A program made the position numbers and the translations under genes. The notes under the pieces are model-generated. The model was not told the origin of the DNA. It worked only from the letters and a program-made list of their open reading frames with translations, and searched no databases. A DNA stretch of 64,000 nucleotides from Corythucha ciliata (taxonomy: Eukaryota; Arthropoda; Insecta; Hemiptera; Tingidae). The stretch lies in NCBI GenBank assembly GCA_038030265.1, contig CM075939.1:53673253-53737252 (forward strand). The letters run 5' to 3'. This document shows positions 35,201 to 47,000 of this stretch, piece after piece; within the stretch, counting starts at the first letter, position 1, and each line of letters opens with the position of its first letter.

Positions 35201-35895
35201 CTAACCCTAGGAAACTCGACCTCAAACGAAATCAGCCTATGGTCAGACATTGATGTTTCTGACATGACTTTCCAATCTCTGACACTATTGGCCAAAAACT
35301 GGCTAGCCAGAGTAACATCCAGGACCTCACTCCTCGCACTTGTCACGAAAGTAGGGATCGAGCCCTGATTTACCACCACCAGGTCATGCGTCATCAAAAA
35401 TTGAAAGAGTGACTCACTCCTGGCGTTGACATCTGTACTTCCCCAGATGGTATGGTGAGCATTCGCATCACAACCCACAATCAGCTGCAGGTTCCTCGCG
35501 CTGCAGTACAGGACCAAACGCTGAAGCTCCTCCGGCGGCGTCACCTCAGCGTCCCCCGGGAAGTACGCGGAAGCTACCACACACCTCCGGGTCCGGTCCT
35601 CGTCCTTGGCTTCCAGGATGACTGCTGTCAAATCTCTGCACAGAAATTCTGGCATAGTTAAAAATTTCACTGCGGGACTTAGAAACAGCGCAGTTCGTGG
35701 CCGCTCCTCATCCCTACAGTAAACCAGCTTACCTGCTGTCGCAGAGAGGCCCTTGACCTGCCTCTCCCATGCCCATGGCTCCTGAACCATGGCGACGTCA
35801 TAGCTTCCCCCAGTGAACACACTGCTCAAGACGGCCGACGCCGCTGCCGCACGATGCAGATTCACCTGGAGGAAGCGCAACCCCGTAGCGGTCAC
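32260..35895 (-). pseudogene. LINE ORF2: endonuclease-RT-RNase H, one stop
   Basis: A single frame of 1211 codons with one TAA at 35188-35190, between endonuclease and RT. Residues 1-235 are APE-type endonuclease (LQVNLHRAAAA, VQEPW, GCDANAHH, SMSDHRLI). RT follows with YRPISLMSF, DIGGAFDNT, RGCPQGGVLSP and the GYADDLAIL catalytic box. RNase H has YTDGSVKDGG, a Glu in FQAEIYAIEAC, and LSDSQAAL. The tail knuckle is CRFCDLAVETAEHVLCEC. The frame begins exactly at the ORF1 stop: the first codon is GTG overlapping TGA, with TAA just upstream, so the initiator is either non-AUG or mutated. Confidence 0.9.
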
Positions 35896-37286
35896 TTATT
35901 CCCCTTATGTACCCCACTCCGCGATTGCTTCTTCAGCATCGCCTTACTCGGAGTAGGGTGGGGTTTCCGTGCCCGACCTGCCGCCTTCGGGATTCTTTCA
36001 CCCCCCGCTGGTCCGACACTATCACCTCTCTCCCCCGCCTTGCTAGTCGATGGCCTAGCATATGAGGGAGCTACCTGCGTTGACTGCCCGGATGCCGTGG
36101 CGCCAACCGCTGTTCCCACAGATAGCTCTTCCTGCCGCGGTGCGGGGATGGGACCCCGCACAGCAGCGGCTACCTGATCCACCTCCATCGGCTGCTGCCG
36201 GGGGCCGGAGGATGATCCTTCCCCCTTCCGAGCCTTAGGCCGGATGGTCCCCTTGCCGAACCTGATGTGGACTGCATTATTCCTTTCCAGGATCTTCGCC
36301 GACTCTTCATCGATGAGCAGGGTCATCATCAAAGCCGGCGTGCCCTGAGGCACACTCCTGGACAGTACCTTCCACTGTCCCACATTTAACCCCCGATTTT
36401 GGCGCACGAGGAACTGAAGGACTTGCTCATTCCCCAGATCCGCGCACTTCGGGAGAAATGCAACCGCCACCCTGGGCTTGGGCAGGTCACTCCCCTCAAC
36501 CACCTTCAACCTTGCCCCCTCCCAGGGTACGATACTTTCAACGAGCGACTTTAACCAAACAGCCGTCCCGTCGTCCTCGCAGGTGATGGATAGCCATCCC
36601 CTCCTTCGCACCAGACCATCAAACTGGGGCACTACCTCCCCAGCTTTAGGTTCCAGCGCAACAATAGCAGCTTCAATGCTCCTTTCCAGGGCCTCAAGCT
36701 GGTCGTCCAAGAGGAGGACTGCTGGGTAGTCTCTATGAACCACACCAAGCTTCCTTCCCTTGAGCGCTCCGGTGTACGAAGGACCCTGTGCGGTCGTCCT
36801 TCGCTTCTTTTTCACGGCTCCCTCCGGAGTCGTCTCTGCAGAGGCTCTCCCCTTCTTCCTCTTCTCCACCATCTGCAGAGCACTCGCCCTGGCGGCTTCC
36901 GGTTCCTCCCCCTTCTTCCGAACCAGCCACAAAAAGCGTCGCCTCTGATCCCTGTTCAGGCCAGAGACGTATTTGTCAAAATCAGCGATCTCCTGGTCTC
37001 CAGGCGCCGCTGTTGCGGGATCGACGGGTTCGGATACCGTTCCCTGACCCGCTTGTAATTCGGGTACGCCGGATACCGGCGAACCCGAGAGGGAGACTAC
37101 TCCCTCAGCGACACCACCGGAGGTTCCGGGCTCAACCACCTCCATTGAGGTGGTCTCGCTCGTCATCTCCGCGGTGCCGGGCTGAGCAGGCTGAGGGCTA
37201 CTGAGAAGCTCGTCCTCAACCTGCTCCAGAGTTATGAACCTTGGGTTTGTCAAAGTAAAACGATCGCGATCCATAAACGGTCCCAC
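35892..37286 (-). CDS. LINE ORF1, DUF4780-like RNA-binding protein
   Basis: 464 codons from ATG 37286, intact. The first ~150 residues are low complexity and charged, with a basic stretch (KKKRRTT ~170-180). About 185-345 is a folded region (HRDYPAVLLLDDQLEALER ... GWLSITCEDDGTAVWLKSLV ... ALMMTLLIDEESAKIL) that I recognise as the DUF4780 type found in ORF1 of arthropod LINEs and presumed to bind RNA. The tail is basic and Ser/Pro-rich. It overlaps the start of ORF2. Role: ribonucleoprotein formation with the LINE RNA (family knowledge, not shown here). Confidence 0.82.
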   Translation of the reverse strand: MGPFMDRDRFTLTNPRFITLEQVEDELLSSPQPAQPGTAEMTSETTSMEVVEPGTSGGVAEGVVSLSGSPVSGVPELQAGQGTVSEPVDPATAAPGDQEIADFDKYVSGLNRDQRRRFLWLVRKKGEEPEAARASALQMVEKRKKGRASAETTPEGAVKKKRRTTAQGPSYTGALKGRKLGVVHRDYPAVLLLDDQLEALERSIEAAIVALEPKAGEVVPQFDGLVRRRGWLSITCEDDGTAVWLKSLVESIVPWEGARLKVVEGSDLPKPRVAVAFLPKCADLGNEQVLQFLVRQNRGLNVGQWKVLSRSVPQGTPALMMTLLIDEESAKILERNNAVHIRFGKGTIRPKARKGEGSSSGPRQQPMEVDQVAAAVRGPIPAPRQEELSVGTAVGATASGQSTQVAPSYARPSTSKAGERGDSVGPAGGERIPKAAGRARKPHPTPSKAMLKKQSRSGVHKGNK

Positions 37287-37715
37287 GAGCAGCTAGGGAA
37301 ATAAAAGTCACCCACGGCAGAGCCCCGCATGACGTGGGAAGGCTTAATACTCAGGGAGGTCGCCTGGTATCCCTGAGGCTCCGTTAAATACACAGCACAC
37401 CCTGTGTCACGCACCCTTCGGCACGGATCGCATAACGCCTTGGGTTGGTAAAGAGTTCTTTTAAGACCGTGCCCTCGCCACTACACGGCCCATACCCCTC
37501 CTCCATTTGTTAAGAGAATTCTCCGTAACAGGGCCGCCAACCGTGCCGCGGATGCCACAGCACGGCGCGTCAAAGACGCCGGGAAGGCTGGAGGTCGGAG
37601 TTGGGTGGTCAGTGGCTAGCTGCACCAAAATGCATGGTGCCGTATTTTTAAAAGACGCCATGAAATACACGGCGTCAACGCATAACCACCCCATTTGACC
37701 CCAAGTGTAGTACTT

Positions 37716-37989
37716 GGACCATTTCCTTTCTTTTTTACGTTATGGGAAGCGTCAGGTTCACGTGCATCCCCACACTGATATAAAAAAAAAAAAAAAGAAT
37801 AATAATAAATAATTACGGGTCCCATGTTCTGTAAAAGCGAGCCCAGCAAGAAAGCTCAGAGATATCTCCAGCCCCCCCCCCTCCAACTCACACACGAACC
37901 CAATATTTCACAATAAGCGCACCTGTTCGTAGTGTTAATGGCTATAGTTGATATTTCTATTTAATCGTGTTCTTTTTGTTTCAATATAG
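37716..37989. other. Upstream region of ABCA copy 2
   Basis: An A-run at 37783, a C-run at 37870 and an acceptor-like ...gtttcaatatag ending at 37989 just before the uORF. This suggests a non-coding upstream exon as in copy 1. No promoter motif is certain. The LINE insertion lies less than 300 bp from the coding start. Confidence 0.4.
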
Positions 37990-38004
37990 ATGAAACTAAA
38001 TTGA
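37990..38004 (+). promoter_or_regulatory. Short uORF before ABCA copy 2
   Basis: ATG AAA CTA AAT TGA begins right after an acceptor-like site and ends 4 nt before the main ATG at 38009. Length, spacing and the TGAGAAAATGG context match copy 1 exactly. Confidence 0.5.
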
Positions 38005-38008
38005 GAAA

Positions 38009-41000
38009 ATGGTATGCAAAGCACTTTGGTGGAAATTGTGGCGGGTTCAACGAAGGAAGTACATCAGAAACTTCATTATGATTCTTCCTCCGGCTGTCTT
38101 TGCCTCATTTCTCTTACTGATCAAGAGTCAAACACCGTCGAGTAGTACACCACAGCCTGAAACCATATACCCCGTCAGGTCAAGAGAGGACATTTTCGTG
38201 CAAAGGCAAGGAGGAACAGTTTTGTTCTGTTTCTGTCCCGCCGAGAGAGCCGATTCCGAATCAGTCAATAGTTTTCTTAAATTTGTCAAACCTATACTCG
38301 GCGACAAATACGGTATTTATAATGTTTAATCTGCTCACCGACTCCTCTTTCACCGCCGTAATTTTCAGTTATTTCAAATGTGGAGAATGAAGCGGCGATG
38401 GTCTCTTATTTTCGTGAACATCGAACTGGGTCCTATGGCATTATTGTCAATGAATTAAATAGTCAAAACTTGTCCTACACAATCCAATGCACTGATAGTG
38501 GGACTTGGTATACGGACGATTTGTTTCCGCGGACCACTTCACCTGGGCCTATGGAAAATTCTAGTATTTTCATTGTTTTTCTTTTTTAATAACCTTGAAT
38601 TTAATTTTTACGACATCATTGACGTAAATTTAGAGCAGTACTTGAACAGAGGATTTCTTGCCTTGCAAATAGCCGTCAATGAAGCGTATGCCATGTCAAC
38701 TGGAGTTCCCATGAAAAATGTGAGACGTGCTTAATCGATTTTATCGCACATTATTTCTTTATTGACTATAAATTTCTTGAAGTGGACGATGCAAGCATTT
38801 CCTTATCCGTCCTATAAGTCGGCGGATTTGTACACTGAACTAAGGCAAATAATGTTCCCGTTAATTGTGTACTACTCATTTTTGTACCAGATGTGCTCTC
38901 TACTGAACGATGTGTTAGAAGAGAAAAGCAGTGGAGTCAAAGTGAGCTGGCCCTCCCCTATAAGAACAAAGACTCACACACCCCTACAATCCGTTTCGAA
39001 TTAATTTCGCTTTTATAGGAGCTGTTAAAAATCTGCGGTGTAAAAGTATGGATGATTTACTCCAGTTGGTTCATTATATTCATTACACTCTGTGGCCTGA
39101 GCGCGGTTTTTGGAGTGATCGTCCTGAAGATTAAAACACAATACGGCGCCGCCCTAGAATTCACCAATCCAATCATACTTTGGGTATTTTTATTGTTCTT
39201 TTGCGTCACCAGTATCCTCTTTGTTTTCTTCCTGTCTTTGTTATTCAACAGCGGTACCAATTTTTCTTTTCCTTTAAGCTACGGCTACATTTTAATTTAA
39301 ATGCTTTTTGTCATCCTACAGCCAAACTTGCTCTTTTCGTACTAATTATTTTCTGGGTGATGTGCGAATCTCTTAGCTCAATTCGTCTTTTCGCCACTAC
39401 GAGTGACGTATTACTTTTCCTGTCCACTTTCCTTCCTATTGGTTGCAAAAAAGAAGGCATTTGCGCTGTTTTGGAATTCGAAACAACCCGTAAAAACTAT
39501 TACAGTGTATTCAAATCGCTTCCTAACACTTTCTTTTGAACTTGTTTCATAGAAGAAGAAATTAATTTTTCTAATTTGTTCTCGAAATCTCCAAGCGAAT
39601 CTTGCATATTGTCTTTAGGAATGGTCATGCTTGGTACGATGACTAGTTGGATCATTTACGGCTTTCTTATTTGGTATTTGGATAAAGTAAAGCCTGGCAA
39701 ATTGGGTGTAGCTTCCCCTTGGCACTTCATTTTTACGGTAAAATCGAATTGCCACGACGCATGACGCCGGCATAGTAACCTAGTAACACCTTACAAATTC
39801 CCAGAGTGGCAACAAATGTTCAAAAAGAGTCACGAACGATTCCACTGAAGAGAAATATTACACCGTTGAGACCAATCCGGCTTTGTCACCTATCGTCGAA
39901 CCGGTCAACGGTGAATCACCGGTCGGTTTATCGATAAAAGGGCTCGTTAAAAGATTCGGATCATTGACTGCTGTCGACGGTCTGACCATTGACATATACC
40001 GGAATCAAATAACCGCACTGTTGGGGCACAATGGAGCCGGGAAGACCACACTTTTGGGAATCATTTCAGGTGGCATCGATTTTAGACAGTTTCGAAGAGT
40101 TTCCAACGGTAAAACTGTAACCTTTTTAAGGCATGTTTTCCCCTACCAGTGGATCGATTACAGTCGACGGACATGAAATAACTACCGATATGGAGAACTT
40201 CAGAAGACGCATCGGATTGTGCATGCAGGAGAACGTATTGCTGACCAGTATGTCAGTTTATGAACACATTGTTTTCTTTGGAATGGTTGGCATGTTCACC
40301 TTTTTTCAGTTTTTCACAACTGATTATCTCAATTTTCCAGGCTAAAGGTCTTACCAAGCAGCAAGCTCGAGAGGAATGTGCCAAACTTCTCGCACGGTTC
40401 AATTTAACTCAAAAGAAAAACGAATTGGTTAAGAACTTGTCAGGAGGGATGAAAAGAAAATTGTGCTTAGCTATAGCATTAGTATCGGAACCGGAAGTAT
40501 TTTTGTTCTATACGAAGTAGTCCAATTCACCGCTCATTCGAAGTTCAATTCCAGATTCTACTTCTCGATGAGCCCACTTCCGGCTTAGATCCAGAGTCCA
40601 GACGCGAAATATGGGACATTTTAACGGTAATAATTCTGGGTTAATCGCTCGAAAATCTCAGGTGATATTGTACTTTTTTTCAGGGGTTCAGAGGCAACAG
40701 AACCATAATAATCTCCACGCATTTCATGGAAGAGGCTGATTACTTAGGCGACAGAATCGCCATCATGTCTAATGGAAGGCTCATATGTTACGGAACGAGC
40801 ATGTTTCTTAAGAAACGTTACGGTACGACCGATTTACCCAATGTGCAAATTTTTCAAATTATTAATTGATACAAATTCATTTATTTTACTGCTTTCTCAG
40901 GGGCTGGCTACCGGATAACAATAGCGAATTGTCCCGAAAATATTGTCTCCCGGATTGGTTCGGCAGTTTTCGGATCCGTTCCAAATTCGAGTCGGTTACC

Positions 41001-44000
41001 GAAAACTGGAGCGCTGACGTTTCAACTTCCTTCCAGCGAGGTCAAAGGCTTTCCCAGGCTTTTTCGTGAGATTGAGAGAATAATCAAAAATTCTGAGGGC
41101 CATGCCGTTGCGCTGGGCGTTACATGCACGAATGTAGATGACGTATTTTTGAAGTAAGTATTATTTGGTTTTTGTTTCTGTACGTGCGTGTTTGCGTGAT
41201 GGGATGATTCGGTCATGTACACCGAGTGGTGTGGACGCTGTCTTTCTGATCTGATGGTGCATCAGAAAGTCGTACACCGTCTGAACCCCACCCTCGACCC
41301 CAATAAGGTTAATAATCTGTCTCTCGAGCTCATCATCGGGGTCTGCCATGACGCATCGGATTTGCTGCCTAAAAGTCACCTGAATCACACGAATATTGTT
41401 ATGAAATTCTATTTCTTTTAAAGTTACAGCATAATCACACCTCACCAGTCAATGCTCGCTCGCTCACCCCATCAGGCGGTCTCAACTGCTTACCAGAACC
41501 GCCTTCAACAACCGATTTGTCGTCCAAGCAGGCAATGAGGAAAATTACTTTTTTTTTTTTTTTCGTCCAAGAAACTCTACGTCACCTTCACCGATTCTAA
41601 AGACTGCCTGAGGGGCACATACTGGGCTCCATACAGTTATATGCTCCAATGGTCGGTGGGAAAATGGTGAGTGAAGGGAGTACCATCAGGCAGGCCCAGA
41701 TTTACGTCATTTTCGAGGGGGAGCAGGCCTAATTTTTGGCGCCCCGTATTTTTATCCCCTCTCCAACCACATTAATGTAGAAATTAGGGTGAAATGTACC
41801 AGATTTCAATAGAAAGAACCATTTTTGGACCAAGAAGAAACGAAAAACAAGGCAAACGAGTATGGACTTTCACCGAATAACCAATTTTTATTATTTCGGA
41901 AGTCCTGGATCACGGATCCGTTGTCAGCTCAGAATAAATGTTTTTACCGATCATCGATTCCGTTGCAATGAAGCAACCGCATGATGATGATCCTTAAGTA
42001 GTCCATCAATTTCCACAATTTTGGCCACAAATAAGAATCGATGATATTGTCTGGAACATTCTTCGAATCCGTAGAACGAATTGGTTCACAATGAGACAGA
42101 GGACCACCAGTGTCGATGACTAACAGGGTGATCCGACTTCCTGCTTTCCCCGGAAATGTTTTACTTTTAGGGGTGTCCGGAGACGCCCGGGCTCATTTTT
42201 TAAATGTCCGGGTCCCGGGGAAAGGTCAAAATTGTCCGACTTGTCAGGTGGGTCAAACCTATACAACAGCGTTTACGCGTTGAGGCCATCGAGGTCTGCT
42301 GCAATAGAAATAGCCACCCTCTGGGCTATTTCCAAGCCAAATTGTGGGGTGGTGGGAGGGCTGTAGATCACGTCTAATGGCTCTGCTGGAGGCAGCTGGT
42401 AACACAGTAACGTTGGGGTGGGTATCAGGGTGCGCTCTGGTATTCCAGGGTATGAGAAAGCAGATGAACTGGACGAAGCAGCGATTCAGCGCTTTTTCTC
42501 AATTTTAGCAGCGAAATGTCCATGTTTTTAGGCACGAATTAATGATTTTTCTCAATTTCAGAAGTGAATTAGTCATTTTTCACAATTAGCCATGAATTAG
42601 CGCTTCTTCTCAAGTTTCAAGTTGCCTCAAGAAATTGTGAATTTGCGTTTCCTCAATTTTAGCTGTTAATAAGCGCCAAATCTCAATTTCAGCCACGAAT
42701 ATGCGCTTTTCTCAACTTCAGCAGTAACGATGTCTACCATCTAGAACTACGAATTAGTGCTATATTGCTTTCAAATTTAGCAGAGTATTAGCGAATTCTT
42801 CACATTTATCGATGATTTAGATCTTTTTTTTTTTCATTTCAGCGGTGAATTAGCGCTTTTTCTCCTTTTTAAAAGCGAATGAGCGCTGTTTCTCAATTTG
42901 AGCAGTGAATTACAAGCGATATATTCACATTTAGCCTCGAATTAGCGATTTATCCCAATTTTAGCAGCGAATTACATATAGCTTTTTCTATATTAGCGGC
43001 GAATTGGTGATGTGGCAATATAATAGCAATGAATTAGTACTTTATCTCCATTTTAGCCTCGAATTAACAATTTTTTTGTTTTCAATTTTCGAAATCGCGG
43101 TTTGGTGTTTTCTTAATTTTTGCTTTGAACGATCGCTTTTTCTCAATTTTAGCGGCGAAGTAGCGTTCTTTTCCATTTTGGCAGTGAGTTAGCGTTTTTT
43201 CTCCATTTTAGCAGCAAATTAGCGATGTTTCTCAATTTGAGCAGTGAATATTAGCGCTCACACTTTAGCCACGAATTATAGCGCTTTCCCTCGACTTCAG
43301 AAGTAAATCAGCGATTATGTCTTTACATTTAGCCATGAATTGGCGCTTTTTCTCGATGAAGTTGCCCCCAGAAATCAGGAATTGACGATTTCTCAACTTT
43401 AGCTTTAAATGAGTGACGTTCCTGAAGTTTCCTATATATTTTCATGGTGAGTGTATGAATGGACATGGAGACAAGTTCACACCCGCTTCCTCCCCCCTAG
43501 AAATCAAATTTGCCGTAGGAGGGCGTGCCCCCCGCAGATTGAGAATCACTGCAATAGCCGGTGCTACTCTTATGCCAGTTATAGCAGGCAAAAATAGCTT
43601 ATTCCACGGGTGAAATAGAAAAAAAAAACCGCAGAAACCGTAGGGAGAAAAGCGATAATATTGAGGTTTATTGAGAGAACACGCGAATTAACCAAAAAAA
43701 GGGGGAAACATCGTTAATCCACAGCTAAAATTGTGAAAAAACATCACATCAAAAATATTGAGATAATGTGGGCCAATTGGCTCATTGACGGCTGAAATGA
43801 AGACATAGCCCTATAATCTGTTTCTAAAATTGAGAAAAAGTGTCAACTCATGACAAAAAATGCAGAAAATGTTGCTACTGAAATGGGGAAATCTTGCTAA
43901 TTCAACGATGAAGTGAAAAAAAGTGTGAATTCCCACAATTCAAGTGACAATTTTAGTGCTAATCTGAGGATGAAAGTTAAAAAAGGTGCTTAATCTCAGT

Positions 44001-47000
44001 CTAATTATGATTGAATTGCGAACATTCACGGATAAAATTTACGAAACCATAATTTCCTCATTACAGGAGATAACCCAGAAGCGCTAGTTCATTGCTGAGT
44101 GTGGTAAAATCGGTATTTCGCTGAAAATATTGAGAATTTGTGTCTATCATTGAGAAAAAGCTTATGATACGCGGCTAAAATAAAGGAAAAGCGCTGATTC
44201 GTGGAGAAAAATAGTAATATAATTGATGTTGTTAGTACGATGGCTCAAATTACGACTGTTAGTATAGGCATGGCATGGCGAGCAGCTGAAACAGGAGGAA
44301 AGACTGATGGCTACAGGTTTTTGCACGCTTGTTAAAATGTGAGGAAAAAGCCAATTTGATGTTAAATTACTGTAAAAGTACTGTAATTCGCGACTAAAAT
44401 GGGACTAATTCACGGCTAAAAGTGAATAAACGTCCCTTCGCGGCAAAAATTTGGAAAAGTCGATCATTCGTGTGGTGGAATTGGGAAAAATTGCTATATT
44501 TTGAGGCTAAACATGAGAAAAAGCAATAATTCACGGCCAAAATTGAGGAAGAGTGCCATCTCACAACTCAAAACTATAGAAGATGTGCTAAGTAGAACAC
44601 AGCTAAGATTATTAAAATATAAAGTGATTCGCAGCTAAAATTGAAGAAGCCCCAAATCCGCTTTTCTGGAGATAAATACGCTACGAAAGCCGAGAAAACG
44701 CCATTTCACGGAGTTCCTGGAGGTAAATTTTGCAGATCAAATAATTGAGTAAATCAATCCTGTGACTGACAAGTTCTCAAAGCACTCAGTTCTCAAATTC
44801 AAATTTATCTTAATTATTGAGTATAGTTGTCATCAGCTACATAGTACACGGCTGCACCGTATACATAGCATGAAAATCACCATAATACTGCATATAACGC
44901 GCGTGAATGCATTCAGATTTTTGTCTGTATTTGAGAGAGCCCGACTTCGAAGGCCCTCCCGGGCCCGGATTTTCTCTCGACGGCACTGCACACGCCACCA
45001 TCAGCAACAACCACACAGTTGCAGCATTTTCTTAAGACAGCTTTCTCTCTCCGTTTTTTAAAGTTTAGACACACGAAATTTCTCTTCGAAATGAGCGAAT
45101 GTCCGGAAGTTTTGATTTTGAACGTGTGAAACCCATGAAGTTGACTCTTTTTAAGGGGTGTCGACCGCTCGAAATTAGGTTCTTACGTGCTCATACACTT
45201 AATCGACTTTTTTAATGAGCAATTTGGTTGCGCAAGTGCCAATAATTCGTGAAATTCGAGTTCAATGGGGGAGAAAGCATTGAATTGTAGCCATTTCTTG
45301 GGTCAAAATGTTTTTTTTTTTGGGCCAGAGGTCTTAAATTTTAGAGCTTAACAGCACGGCTGTAAACTTTATTTGTACAGTCATTTCGAATCTTTGAGCT
45401 AATAAACTTTGAAGACATTATTCTGTCTTGAAGGCGAACAGGCCATTTTTGGATCACCAAATCAATTCATCAAATCAGTCAAAGTTTTTCAGTGTTTTCG
45501 ACTAACTGGAATGGCCAATAGGTGGGGGCACGCCCCCTCTGGATCAACTGTAGATTCTAACCACAAGAAGCACTAAACAAAAAGACTCATCACGCCCCAG
45601 AATGTTTGGACAGATGAGCATAAAATGAATGAGCGAAGTATTTGGGCGTTGGATTGACAAAAACATACGTGATTGGGTGAAAATTACTTGCAGATAGGCC
45701 CCAAGAACATGCTCGAGAAATTTCATAGCGTTTTCCATTTGCATAAAATGCCTCTCTGAAGCCGAGCAGTTCCACCCGTCTTCTCTGGATTATATCATAT
45801 GGTAACAGAGAAGACGGGTGGAAATGCTCGGCTCCAGAGAGGAATTGTATGTAAATGGAAAACGCCATCATTTTGGCCCCACTGATTTTAGGACCTCCAG
45901 CCGCTTTCAGATTATCCCTTTGGTCCAATTTATCCAGTTCGGCCCTTGTGTTCAAATGGTACCGCATCTTCGGCTTTAAACATGGGCATTTCAAGTGTTT
46001 CAAGTCACATCTATGCGAATACAGAGTTTGCTTCAGTTAAAAGAGGCTCATCTCACTCGACCTTCCATCAACAACACATCGTGACCATTTTTGAAGATTT
46101 GTCTTAAGCTTAGCGGGCAGCCCTAATCGGGACACTATTCTTTCCAAACCTCCTCCTATAGAATCGAAATTGATGTATATACTTGGTCGACAGGGTTCAA
46201 AAAGATGAAGGAATAAAGACGAACGTTGATGAAATCGACATGCCCGTCATTAGTTCAAAATCTCAGACTCTGTCTTGTGGTTTGTGCGGCTGCCATTATT
46301 TATTTCAATTTCTGATCAATTAATTCTAACAATTTGTTTTCCCGCAGGGTTGCTATTGCTCCAGCAATTTTTTGCCCTAACTGTTAAAAAATTCCACTGG
46401 ACCATCAGAAACTGGATTTCACTCCTTGCATTGGTAAATTGAAAGTTGTTAATTAATTAGGAGGGAAATAAAAGCACTGACGCTATGAGACTTGTTTCAC
46501 CAGCTTGTTGTGATTCCTATTTTGATGACTTATTTGAACCTATGGTCGTGTCAAAATCTTTTTGGACACGACGATCCATCCGTTAAATTGGATCTGTCAA
46601 TCTATGGCCAGACATCGTCCATCTTGAAGGGAAAATCAAGCGACAGACTGTACGAATATTACAAGAATTCTATTGAATCCAAAGGGAGCAGCGTTACTGT
46701 ATTGAACGGCAATGAAACAGTCGTCTCTGGTACATTGTCACGGGTTTTCAATGTTCCAATTTTTCGAGAGTTTCGTTAAATATAGCTTTGCTGAAAACGG
46801 CGCGTGAGGATCTGGTATTCTACAGAACAAAGATGGTGGTCAGCGGAGACTTCAACGGTGTCCCGAACGCTATGTATTCAACTGTTGCGTATCACTCGGC
46901 GCCAATTGCAATGAACTTACTCGCGAATGCATTTATCAACAACGGTAGAAACAGAACTTTGAGAACTATTACTACGTACAATGAACCGATCAGCTTACAA

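Larger units (their letters stand above)
32104..37701 (-). mobile_element. Near full-length LINE with DUF4780-type ORF1
   Basis: A 5.6-kb non-LTR retrotransposon on the - strand with a 56-base poly(A) (T-run 32102-32157), ORF1, ORF2 and a ~415-bp 5' leader (37287-37701). It is flanked by the target duplication CAAGTGTAGTACTT (32090-32103 and 37702-37715; the final TT is ambiguous with the tail). ORF2 carries APE endonuclease, RT, RNase H and a zinc knuckle. Only one nonsense codon is apparent, so it is young. Its 3' end is also present as the rearranged fragment at 57740-58240. Confidence 0.93.

Noticed and set aside
43520..43553. A complete hAT element in ABCA-2 intron 13
   Set aside because: Only one end (complement of CAGTGATTCTCAATCTGCGG) was found; no partner end or 8-bp duplication could be located.
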